The notes under the pieces were generated by a model. It worked only from the letters and a program-made list of their open reading frames with translations, ran no database searches and was not told where the DNA came from. From positions 49,686 to 113,685 of the forward strand of contig NZ_JADNRA010000025.1 of assembly GCF_015709525.1 (NCBI RefSeq): 64,000 nt of DNA, written 5' to 3'. Position 1 is the stretch's first letter, and the number at the start of each line of letters is the position of its first letter. This stretch comes from Methylocystis sp. L43. GTDB taxonomy: Bacteria > Pseudomonadota > Alphaproteobacteria > Rhizobiales > Beijerinckiaceae. The position numbers and the translations under genes were made by a program. Shown here one piece after another: positions 26,607 through 34,889 of the stretch.

Positions 26607-26761
26607 TCTGAAACAGGATGTTGCGCCTGGAACATGCAGAGGCACGCTTGCGGGATTGATCTGCATGTCTCGTCGGCCTTGCGCGCCTGACGTTCGCGTC
26701 GAGCAGCGTTCGAGGACAACGCTTCGCGCGATTTCATCGGACGGCTGACCACGCGGGAGTT

Positions 26762-26905
26762 CGGCGAAGGCGCAAGCCCTGGGACGAAGTGGTGATTTTC
26801 AAAGTGCTGGTGTTGTAGGCGCTCTACGTTCCCCACGCCAAAACTCGTTGGCTCTATCGTGAAACGCTGGGGAAAGCGGGCGTGGTGGAACGTCTCGGTA
26901 TGGTA
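26762..26905 (+). pseudogene. IS5-family transposase remnant
   Basis: The + strand reads RRRRKPWDEVVIFKVLVL, then an amber stop where IS5 transposases have Gln, then ALY: the N-terminal block KPWDEVxMFKxLVLQALY. It is followed at once by HAKTRWLYRETLGKAGVVER, another IS5 block normally about 40 residues further on. So the relic has an internal deletion and no catalytic part. Confidence 0.65.
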
Positions 26906-27340
26906 AGTGAGTGCATTTATAACCCCCTCCCGACAAGTCGGCGGCGCCTTCAGGGGGCCTCACGGAGAGGAAGAGTCGAACAGCCCGGCTGCGCCAGACC
27001 GCGAACGCCGCTCATCACGCCTTAAGCAGATATTTTTCAAAATGCCCTTTGATCGCTGCCGACAGCCCATTCGATGACGCAATCCGGGAAGCGCGAAGAG
27101 CGCTGAGATAGGTTGTCGCTCAGCGATGAAATCGGCGTCATGCGGGAGTTGGCTTTTTGCTCGCCGCAGGTGTGGCGGATGCGTCGACGCGCTCCTCTCG
27201 TCGCGCGCGAAGTTTAGATCGCTGAGAAGGACGCGCCCGCACAGCGATCGGCTATGCGGCCGCGAAAGGAGTCATTCCGTCCTCTCGGCATGACTCGTGA
27301 GACCTTTAAGTTCACGCGACGCGGAGCCGGCGCCCCGGCT
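26906..27340. other. Gap without a supported gene
   Basis: No coding frame with consistent codon bias, no RNA gene and no clear terminator were seen between the IS5 remnant and the second 69-bp repeat. It probably represents decayed sequence. Confidence 0.5.
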
Positions 27341-27409
27341 CGCGCGGGGGCTTACGAAAAACCGACCGCGCGCTCGCCTTGGAGGCGCCTTACTGCGCCG
27401 GCGTCTCCG
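27341..27409 (+). repeat. 69-bp dispersed repeat, copy 2
   Basis: Second copy of the repeat at 24688-24756. Here it overlaps the last codons of the small Tat-signal protein on the other strand, so that protein's C-terminus is encoded by repeat DNA. Confidence 0.6.
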
Positions 27410-27653
27410 GAGCGAGCTGTTTCGTTGGTCCGGTGCGGCGGACGCGCGCGCGACGGCGGCGCCACCCCCTCGCGCCGCTGCGCGGACGGGGGGAGCGCGA
27501 CTGGTGATGGAAGGTGGTGAACTGCCGCTCCTGCGCTTCGGCGTCGTCTGGAACCAACGCCGCGATCGGCGCCATTACCGCCGCCGCAAAAAGCGCGGTG
27601 AGCAGCGAGCGACGCGAGAGTTGAGAGTTCTCGTCAAAATTTTCCGTAGTCAT
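27390..27653 (-). CDS. Small exported protein with Tat-like signal
   Basis: The 87-residue product begins with a twin-arginine signal (LSRRSLLTALFAAAVMAPIA, cleavage near AEAQ) and a short Arg-rich mature part. GGGAGGG precedes the ATG at 27653; the frame continues upstream to 27713. The extreme C-terminus lies within the 69-bp repeat, suggesting the original end was replaced. Function unknown. Confidence 0.55.
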   Translation of the reverse strand: MTTENFDENSQLSRRSLLTALFAAAVMAPIAALVPDDAEAQERQFTTFHHQSRSPRPRSGARGWRRRRARVRRTGPTKQLAPETPAQ

Positions 27654-27756
27654 GTGTTCCCTCCCAATGGATTCATCTCGCCCCAATTTCACATAACGCA
27701 AAGGCCTTCGCAAATGCCCTCAAGACCGAGGTCTCGTTCAGGTAAACGAAGAATGG

Positions 27757-29364
27757 CTAAGGGTATGGGCCCTTGTCGGCCTCATAGGCTGCGTTGGCGC
27801 GCGTGATCTCGATCTGCCGCGTGGTCGGCGACCAGCCGCCGCCAAGCGCCTGATAAAGGCTGACCGCTGACTGAAAATAAGCGAGACGCGCGAGCGTTAG
27901 GTTGAAATCATATTGGTAATAGGTCGTCTGGACCGTGGACAGCGTCACAACGTCGATCACGCCTTCCAAGAGCTGAGCGCGCGCCGCGTCGAGCGCAATT
28001 TTAGCCGCAGCGAGCGCGTCCACGCCGATCTTCACGCTCTTGGCGGTCTCCTTCATCGCAATGAGCGCGCTTTCCGTGTCGGCAAGGCCGTTAAGTATGC
28101 TCTGCCGATACGCCGCCCAGGCTTCGGCATATCTTCCTTTCTCGAGCTGATACTGGCCTTGAAGGTTGTAGCCGTCGAACAGGGGCTGCGCGAGCCCCGT
28201 CGCAATCTGCCACGCAACCGCCTCAGGTCTCAGCAGATTGCTCAGGACCACGCTTTGCAGGCCGTACTGCCCATTGAGGACGACCGATGGGAAAAACGCG
28301 GCCCGCGCCCGCAACACCGAAAATTCCTGAGATGCCAGCACCGCCTCGGCTCTGGCGACGTCCGGCCGCCGCAATAAGACCTCCGACGGAAGGCCGGGCT
28401 CGAGACGAGGGAATCGCAGTCTAGTGAGAGCGCCGCCTTTGACCTCCAGAGTTTCCGGCGTCTGTCCCAATAGAACGGCAAGGGTGACCTTGGTCTGCCG
28501 TAGCGTCTGCTCAAGGGGCGGAATAGTGGCCCTTTGACCTTCCAGAACCGCCGCCTGCAAACCATAGTCCAGCATCGTCGCGGCGCCCTTCTCCAGCCGC
28601 GCGTTGATGGCTCCGAGCACACCCTCCGCAATCCTGACGTGTTCAGCCGCTATCCGCAGCTGGTCTTGCGCGGCGAGAACCTGAAGATACGCGTTCATGA
28701 CCGCGGCGGCCGTCGCGATCTCCACCACGTCGCGATCGAAACGCGAGGCGTTGGCGAGGAGCCTCGCCGCTTTCGAGGCGTCCTCGTTCTTGCCCCAAAA
28801 ATCGATTTCGTAGGTGGCGTTGAGGCCGAGCGCGAACAGATTGGCGCGCGTGGCGCTGAACGTCGCCTGATTGTCGAGAAGCGCGCCCTGGCTTTGCCCG
28901 GCGCCCTGCAGAAGCGACTGGGCGGGATTGAAGTTTGGCGTTGCGCTAAGCCGCGTTCCGGAAAGCTGCGTGCGCTGAGCGAGGCCGCCAAGCGATATCG
29001 CGGGCCAAAGCGCGGCGCTGGCGATTCGCGCAGTGGCGTCCGCCTGATCGATGCGCGCAATCGCAGCCGTGATCGCCAGATTGTCGTCGAGCGCGCGCTC
29101 GACGAGACCGGGGAGTTCCTTTGAGCCAAATTTTACGGCGAAATCTCTCCCGGCGGCGATTGGCGGCGCCGGCGTTGGGTTGGCCTCCCGGAAACGGGCG
29201 GGCGGCGGCGCGCCGAGGTCAGGCTTTTCCCATGTGAGGTCGCATCCGCAGAGGACCGCGGAGACAATCATGATCGAAGCGGAAGCCAACGCGCGACGCC
29301 GCACTAAGTAAGATATCAGCAACGTCGAGTTCTCCTCGGCGCGGCGCGACGAAATCGAATGCAT
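27757..29364 (-). CDS. RND efflux outer-membrane factor (NodT/OprM type)
   Basis: The protein of about 535 residues is an outer-membrane lipoprotein channel. It has a lipobox SAVLCGC, then two repeats of the TolC-like helical barrel, with FGSKELPGLVERALDDNLAI early and the LRRPDVARAEAVLASQEFSV block typical of NodT. It would form the exit duct for the RND pump encoded divergently next to it. Start choice is uncertain: ATG 29364 is given, but TTG 29322 has GAGGAG six bases upstream. The open frame to 29616 only reads through a glucosidase relic. Confidence 0.88.
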   Translation of the reverse strand: MHSISSRRAEENSTLLISYLVRRRALASASIMIVSAVLCGCDLTWEKPDLGAPPPARFREANPTPAPPIAAGRDFAVKFGSKELPGLVERALDDNLAITAAIARIDQADATARIASAALWPAISLGGLAQRTQLSGTRLSATPNFNPAQSLLQGAGQSQGALLDNQATFSATRANLFALGLNATYEIDFWGKNEDASKAARLLANASRFDRDVVEIATAAAVMNAYLQVLAAQDQLRIAAEHVRIAEGVLGAINARLEKGAATMLDYGLQAAVLEGQRATIPPLEQTLRQTKVTLAVLLGQTPETLEVKGGALTRLRFPRLEPGLPSEVLLRRPDVARAEAVLASQEFSVLRARAAFFPSVVLNGQYGLQSVVLSNLLRPEAVAWQIATGLAQPLFDGYNLQGQYQLEKGRYAEAWAAYRQSILNGLADTESALIAMKETAKSVKIGVDALAAAKIALDAARAQLLEGVIDVVTLSTVQTTYYQYDFNLTLARLAYFQSAVSLYQALGGGWSPTTRQIEITRANAAYEADKGPYP

Positions 29365-29394
29365 CGAGCCGCTCTCGCGCGCGTGAAACAGAGT

Positions 29395-29500
29395 GTTGGA
29401 CAAAAAGACTCCGAGATCGCGCACCGAGTTTTCTGCATCAACTCCTTGACAAGCTGATAGGTCGCCGCACTCGTTCCCCAGAGAAATGCCGGCGGCAATG
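29395..29500 (-). pseudogene. GH1 beta-glucosidase N-terminal relic
   Basis: The minus strand reads LPPAFLWGTSAATYQ, the unmistakable first motif of family 1 glycosidases, and continues after an apparent frame change through a weakly similar GVDAENSVRDLGVF stretch. Nothing further of the enzyme remains. It lies directly upstream of the efflux channel gene. Confidence 0.6.
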
Positions 29501-29709
29501 ATGCATCGCGCCGTAGACGCCATGCAATATAGCCACCATTCGCCTCGAGTAACTCTCTTAACCGCCTCCGACATGCATTCCGACCGCCAGCCACTCCATA
29601 CCAATGCCTTATCCACAAGAGAGCAATCAGGCTGCGCGGATCGCTACAGACCTTCCAGTTTATGCCGTTTACGGCTTAAATGTCGAAGACGCGAATTCAG
29701 GATAGAAAT

Positions 29710-30816
29710 GTGGCGCGCTTGAGAAAGATCATGTGGATCGCGGGGTTATGGCGCCTCGCATTCACTACATCCGCGGTCCTACTGACGCTCACGGGATGCA
29801 GCCGGGAAGAAGACAAGAAAGCTCCCGAAACGCGTCCGGTTCGCGCCATCGTAATCGAGAAAAGCAAGATCGGCGAGACAGTTGAGCTGACCGGAAGCAT
29901 TCAGCCCGAAAACGAAGCCGCGCTCGCCTTCCGTATCGGCGGCAGGATGACGGAGCGTTTCGTGGGCGTGGGCGATGCCGTCAGGAGCGATCAGGTGCTG
30001 GCGAAACTGGACCCGCAGGCCGAACTGAATGGTCTGCGGTCGGCGCAGGCGAGACTGACCGCGGCGCAAGGGCGCTTGCGAGAGGCGCGCAGCAATTTCG
30101 CGCGGGAGCAGTCTCTGCTATCGAGACGATACACGACGCAGGTGAAGTTCGATCAGGCGAAGACAGCCGTCGAGACCGCTCAGTCGGACATCGAGGATGC
30201 GTCCGCACAGCTGAAAATCGCGCAGGACCGCGTCGGTTACACGGAGCTTAAGGCCGATCTGCCCGGAACGATCGTCGCGCGGGGCGCAGAAGCGGGAGAA
30301 GTGGTTCAGGCCGGTCAAATGATTTTCCGCATCGCCCGAAGGGGTGGGTGGGATGCGGTATTCGACGCGCCGGCGCGTCTGCTGCGCGCTGCGCCGCGAG
30401 ACGCGAGAGTCGATCTCGCGCTGACGGATGAACCCAGGGTCACAGCGGTCGGACGCGTGCGACAGATCGATCCGCAGGCCGATCCTACGATGCGGACGTT
30501 TCGCGTGCGCGTCACCATTATCGCTCCCCCGCCCGCCATGCGATTAGGCGCGACCATTTCCGGCCGCATGCGTCTTGATCCCTCGGCCGCAATCTCCATT
30601 CCCGCTGCTGCGTTGACCGAGTCCGGCGGCCAGCCGAGCGTCTGGGTCGTCGATCCGGCGACGATGACCGTATCGATGCGAAACATCAAGGTTCAGCGCT
30701 TTTCCGCCGACTCGGTGGTCGTTGCGGAAGGATTGGCGCCCGACGACACCGTCGTTACCGCCGGCGTTCAGTCGCTTCACCCAGGCCAGAAGGTCCGAAT
30801 CCTGGATACGCCGTGA
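29710..30816 (+). CDS. RND efflux periplasmic adaptor (membrane fusion protein)
   Basis: The 368-residue lipoprotein has a signal ending in the lipobox LTLTGC (Cys30). It then has the standard adaptor order: lipoyl half (GSIQPENEAALAFRIGGRM), alpha hairpin (about 80-170), second lipoyl half (LKADLPGTIVARGAEAGEVV), beta-barrel and membrane-proximal domain. It links the inner-membrane pump to the outer-membrane channel. GTG 29710 is chosen because AGGA lies 7 bases upstream; ATG 29680 is possible. Its stop overlaps the pump start by four bases. Confidence 0.9.
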   Translation: MARLRKIMWIAGLWRLAFTTSAVLLTLTGCSREEDKKAPETRPVRAIVIEKSKIGETVELTGSIQPENEAALAFRIGGRMTERFVGVGDAVRSDQVLAKLDPQAELNGLRSAQARLTAAQGRLREARSNFAREQSLLSRRYTTQVKFDQAKTAVETAQSDIEDASAQLKIAQDRVGYTELKADLPGTIVARGAEAGEVVQAGQMIFRIARRGGWDAVFDAPARLLRAAPRDARVDLALTDEPRVTAVGRVRQIDPQADPTMRTFRVRVTIIAPPPAMRLGATISGRMRLDPSAAISIPAAALTESGGQPSVWVVDPATMTVSMRNIKVQRFSADSVVVAEGLAPDDTVVTAGVQSLHPGQKVRILDTP

Positions 30817-33800
30817 TGACAGAGATCAACCTGTCGGCTTGGGCGCTCAGACACCGTTCCTTCGTCATCTATTGCATGATCTCGGTCGTGATCGCCGGTC
30901 TCAACTCCTATTGGAGTCTGGGCCGGAACGAAGATCCAAATTTCACTTTTCGCACGATGATCGTGCAGGCCGCCTGGCCGGGCGCGACGCTTGACGACAC
31001 GCTCAAACAGGTGACGGAGCGGATCGAGCGCAAGCTGCAGGAGACGCCCAGCCTCGACTTCATCCGCAGCTATACGACCGCTGGTCTCACAACGATTTTC
31101 GTGAACCTGAAAGGCGAGACGACGCCGTCGCAAGTGCCGGACATCTGGTACAACGTCCGCAAGAATGTCGGCGACATTCGCCATACGCTTCCTGCAGGCG
31201 TCGTCGGACCGGGGTTCAACGACGATTTCGGCGACACCTTCGGCATCATCTACGGTTTCACCGCGGACGGCTTCAGCCATCGCGAGCTGCGAGACTATGT
31301 GGAAACCGTTCGCTCGCGGCTGCTCAATGTCGCCGACGTTTCCAAGATCGAAGTCCTCGGCGCGCAGGATGAACGGATATTCATCGAGTTTTCAACGCGG
31401 CAGCTTGCTGGTCTGGGCTTGGACCGGTCTCAGCTCATTGCGGCGCTGCAAGCGCAGAACGAGGTCATCCCTTCGGGCGTCATCCAGACGGATCAAGAAA
31501 AACTCTCATTGCGCGTATCGGGAGCCTTCGGGTCGGAGAGCGATCTTCTGGCGATCAACATTCCGGTGAACGGCCGTCTGCTCCGGCTTCGCGACATCGC
31601 GGAAATCCGGCGCGCGTCAGTCGACCCGCCGCAGTCGATGTTCCGAGTGAACGGCCGTCCGGCGATAGGACTGGCGATCGCCATGCGACCGGGCGGCGAC
31701 ATACTCGCCCTGGGCCGCAACGTTGCGAAGGCGCTGGAGGAGACGAAGTCGGAACTGCCGATCGGAATTGAGCCCATTCTGGTCGCCAATCAGCCGCAAA
31801 TCGTCGAGCACGCGATCGGCGATTTCATGACGTCGCTCTGGCAGGCGATCGCGATCATCATGGCCGTGAGTCTGATCAGTCTGGGCGTGCGCGCCGGCGC
31901 GGTGGTTGCGGTCTCCATTCCGCTGACGCTCGCCGTTGTGTTCCCGATCATGCAGCTTGCGGGGATCGATCTGCAGAGAATATCGCTCGGCGCGCTCATC
32001 ATTGCGCTTGGCCTGCTCGTCGACGACGCGATGACGACGGTGGACGTCATGACCACACGTCTTGCGCTTGGCGACGAAAAGGAGGAGGCCGCAAGCTACG
32101 CATATAAAACTCTGGCGTTTCCTATGCTTACCGGCTCCTTCGTGTCTGCTGCCGGTTTCGTGCCGATCGGTTTGGCCAAGAGCTCGGCTGGCGAATACAC
32201 ATTCTCGATCTTCGCGGTGGTCTCGATCGCCCTGATCGTTTCTTGGGTCGTCGCCGTCCTGTTCACGCCTCTGATCGGCGTGGCGTTGCTCAAGAAACCG
32301 GACGCCTCGACCGTCGAGCGGGAAGGTCCCGTGCTGCGCGTTTTCCGCACGCTTCTTGTCGCGGCGATGAGAGCGAAATGGGTGACGCTCGGCGTCACTT
32401 TGGCCTGCTTCGTCATCGCTTTATTGGCGACGCCGCTCGTGCCGCGCCAATTCTTTCCTGCGTCCGATCGCCCAGAACTCGTGATCGATCTGTCTCTGCG
32501 GCAAAACGCCTCGATCTACGCCAGCCAGGCCGTCGTGGAGAAATTCGACAAGATTCTCAAAGGGGACCCCGACGTGGCGAGCTGGAGCGCTTATGTCGGC
32601 CGAGGCGCCATACGCTTCTACCTGCCTCTCAACGTCCAGCTCGCACATGATTTTTTCTCGCAATATGTCGTCATCGCCAAAGACGTGGCCGCGCGCGACA
32701 GGCTTCATCAAAGACTTGAAAAAATCCTCGCCGAGGATTTTCCCGGCCTCGTCACGCGGATCGCGCCGCTGGAGCTCGGACCGCCTGTGGGCTGGCCCGT
32801 GCAATACCGCGTCATCGGTCCCGACCCTGAAAAGGTTCGTCAAATTGCTCTCGATCTGGCGAAGACAATTGGCGCGGACCCTTCCGTCAGACGGATAAAT
32901 TTCGATTGGATCGAGCCGGCGCGCGCCATCCATATAAAGGTGGATCAGGATCAAGCGCGCCTCGTCGGCCTGAGTTCTCAGGCGCTGGCGGCCGCATTGA
33001 AGGGCGTGGTGACGGGCCAGGCCGTCACGCAGGTTCGAGACGACATCTATCTCGTCGACGTCGTCGCGCGCGCGACAGATGAACAGAGGATGTCGCTCTC
33101 AACGCTGCAGACGCTGCAAATCGCCACGCCCAGCGGCGGCGTGGCGCCTCTCGGCCAGATCGTGACGTTCGATTTCCAGCAAGAAAACCCGCTGATCTGG
33201 CGCCGCGACCGGGCGCCGACGTTGACAGTTCAGGCTGACCCAGCGCCTGGGCTGACGGCCGAGACCGCCGTCGCCGCGCTCGCGCCTGCAGTCGCCACAG
33301 TAAGTGCGAGCCTGCCGCCCCAGTATCGCATCGACACGGGCGGGACCGTCGAGGAAAGCGCGAAGTCGCAGGGCTCGGTGTTTGCGCGCGTGCCGCTGAT
33401 GCTGTTTCTGATGATCACCCTTCTGATGATCCAGCTCCAAAGCTTCAGTCGCACGCTGCTGGTTCTGAGCATTGTGCCGATGGGATTGATCGGAATCATC
33501 GCGGCGCTACTCATCTTTGGAAAGCCGCTCGGTTTTGTCGCCATTCTCGGCATTTTGTCGCTGCTCGGCATGATCGCGCGCAATGCGGTCATTCTCGTCG
33601 AGCAAATCGAAACGGAACGACGCGAGGAGCCGGATCAATGGAAAGCCGTCGTCGACGCCACGCTGTCCAGATTCCGTCCCATCACGCTGACCGCCGTTTC
33701 GACGGTGCTGGGGCTCATTCCCATCGCGCCCACGGTCTTTTGGGGCCCGATGGCCTTCGCGGTGATGGGCGGGCTTCTCGTCGCCACCGTGCTGACGCTG

Positions 33801-33854
33801 ATCGTCACGCCGGCGCTGTATGTCTTATGGTTCGGGATTCGGGAGCAGGCCTGA
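30813..33854 (+). CDS. RND-family efflux pump (inner-membrane permease)
   Basis: The 1013-residue protein is a full-length RND transporter with one membrane helix followed by a large periplasmic loop, six helices, a second loop and five more helices. Recognisable blocks include LSAWALRHRSFVIYCMISVV, ARAGAVVAVSIPLTL-like, GLLVDDAMTTVDV and SLLGMIARNAVILVEQIE. The proton-relay Asp pair is LVDDAM in helix 4. It uses the proton gradient to drive export through the adaptor and NodT channel. Substrate is not predictable, but the layout resembles multidrug rather than metal RND pumps. Confidence 0.92.
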   Translation: MMTEINLSAWALRHRSFVIYCMISVVIAGLNSYWSLGRNEDPNFTFRTMIVQAAWPGATLDDTLKQVTERIERKLQETPSLDFIRSYTTAGLTTIFVNLKGETTPSQVPDIWYNVRKNVGDIRHTLPAGVVGPGFNDDFGDTFGIIYGFTADGFSHRELRDYVETVRSRLLNVADVSKIEVLGAQDERIFIEFSTRQLAGLGLDRSQLIAALQAQNEVIPSGVIQTDQEKLSLRVSGAFGSESDLLAINIPVNGRLLRLRDIAEIRRASVDPPQSMFRVNGRPAIGLAIAMRPGGDILALGRNVAKALEETKSELPIGIEPILVANQPQIVEHAIGDFMTSLWQAIAIIMAVSLISLGVRAGAVVAVSIPLTLAVVFPIMQLAGIDLQRISLGALIIALGLLVDDAMTTVDVMTTRLALGDEKEEAASYAYKTLAFPMLTGSFVSAAGFVPIGLAKSSAGEYTFSIFAVVSIALIVSWVVAVLFTPLIGVALLKKPDASTVEREGPVLRVFRTLLVAAMRAKWVTLGVTLACFVIALLATPLVPRQFFPASDRPELVIDLSLRQNASIYASQAVVEKFDKILKGDPDVASWSAYVGRGAIRFYLPLNVQLAHDFFSQYVVIAKDVAARDRLHQRLEKILAEDFPGLVTRIAPLELGPPVGWPVQYRVIGPDPEKVRQIALDLAKTIGADPSVRRINFDWIEPARAIHIKVDQDQARLVGLSSQALAAALKGVVTGQAVTQVRDDIYLVDVVARATDEQRMSLSTLQTLQIATPSGGVAPLGQIVTFDFQQENPLIWRRDRAPTLTVQADPAPGLTAETAVAALAPAVATVSASLPPQYRIDTGGTVEESAKSQGSVFARVPLMLFLMITLLMIQLQSFSRTLLVLSIVPMGLIGIIAALLIFGKPLGFVAILGILSLLGMIARNAVILVEQIETERREEPDQWKAVVDATLSRFRPITLTAVSTVLGLIPIAPTVFWGPMAFAVMGGLLVATVLTLIVTPALYVLWFGIREQA

Positions 33855-33876
33855 GCGCGCCCGACGTTACGCTGCT

Positions 33877-34674
33877 TCAATAATTTTCCGGCACAAAATT
33901 CAATCCTTCGAGCGAGGCGAGATCGTCATAGGCGCCCTCCATCGATCGCTTCGGAAGTTTCGCCTTTTCATGTTCGACGGCTTCATACGGAATGGACTTG
34001 AGCAAATGACTTATGCAGTTGAGGCGCGCCCGCCGCTTGTCGTCCGAGCGCACGATGCGCCAGGGAGCGAATTTCGTATCGGTCGCCTTAAACATCATGT
34101 CTCTCGCGCGCGAATAGTCGTACCATCGGCTCCGCGAACATAAATCCATCGGACTGAGCTTCCATTGGCGTAAGGGATCGTCGATGCGCGCTTCGAAGCG
34201 GCGCTTCTGCTCCTCCTCGCTCACCTCCAGCCAATATTTGAGGAGCAGAATGCCGTCGTCGACAATCAAGAGTTCGAACTCGGGACAGATTTCGAGAAAC
34301 CGACGATGCTGCGCTTCGGTGCAGAACCTCATGACATATTCGACGCCCGCGCGGTTGTACCAGCTGCGATCGAAAATCACGATTTCGCCCGCCGCGGGGA
34401 GCAGAGACACATAACGCTGCAGATACAGCTGCGTCTTCTCTCGATCGGAGGGCGCCGGCAGCGCCATCACCCGGAAAACGCGGTGGCTCACTCTTTCGGT
34501 GATCGCCTTGATGACGCCGCCCTTGCCGGCGGCGTCGCGCCCCTCGAAGACGACGACCACACGCTGGCCCGTCGCCTTGACCCAATCCTGCAAGGCGCAA
34601 AGCTCCACCTGCAGCTTCCGTAGCGCCGCCTCATACTCTTTGCGCTTCATCGGCGCTTCGCCGCCTTTCGTCAT
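33877..34674 (-). CDS. ppk2: Polyphosphate kinase 2 (PPK2)
   Basis: The 265-residue protein shows the PPK2 Walker A motif VVVFEGRDAAGKGGVIKAI, Walker B/lid motif IFDRSWYNRAGVEYVM, the KYWLEVSEEEQ helix and DDPLRQWKLSPMDL. It transfers phosphate between polyphosphate and nucleotides (class I acts mainly on nucleoside diphosphates). ATG at 34674 has GGAG 8 bases upstream. It is convergent with the RND genes and divergent from the ATPase gene. It fits a stress and energy-storage theme with nearby genes. Confidence 0.93.
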   Translation of the reverse strand: MTKGGEAPMKRKEYEAALRKLQVELCALQDWVKATGQRVVVVFEGRDAAGKGGVIKAITERVSHRVFRVMALPAPSDREKTQLYLQRYVSLLPAAGEIVIFDRSWYNRAGVEYVMRFCTEAQHRRFLEICPEFELLIVDDGILLLKYWLEVSEEEQKRRFEARIDDPLRQWKLSPMDLCSRSRWYDYSRARDMMFKATDTKFAPWRIVRSDDKRRARLNCISHLLKSIPYEAVEHEKAKLPKRSMEGAYDDLASLEGLNFVPENY

Positions 34675-34889
34675 CGAACGTTCTCCAGAAGGCTTCGTCT
34701 TGTGGCGTGGCTCTATTGAATTCGGCGAGTCCTTTTCAAGGCCGGACCACTATGCGTCGCTGAAGAAGAGGCGTCGCAGCGCTCCTTGAGCCGTCGCGCT
34801 GTATCAAGGAACGGCTATTTCTCAACTTTACTGTAGCGCGGCGATCCGACAAGATCGCGCCGAATTTAATTAGGCGGGAGTTTCAGTCA

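Noticed and set aside
26230..26748. 172-codon frame over the small secreted protein and beyond
   Set aside because: The shorter overlapping frame has a signal peptide and RBS; the long one lacks both.
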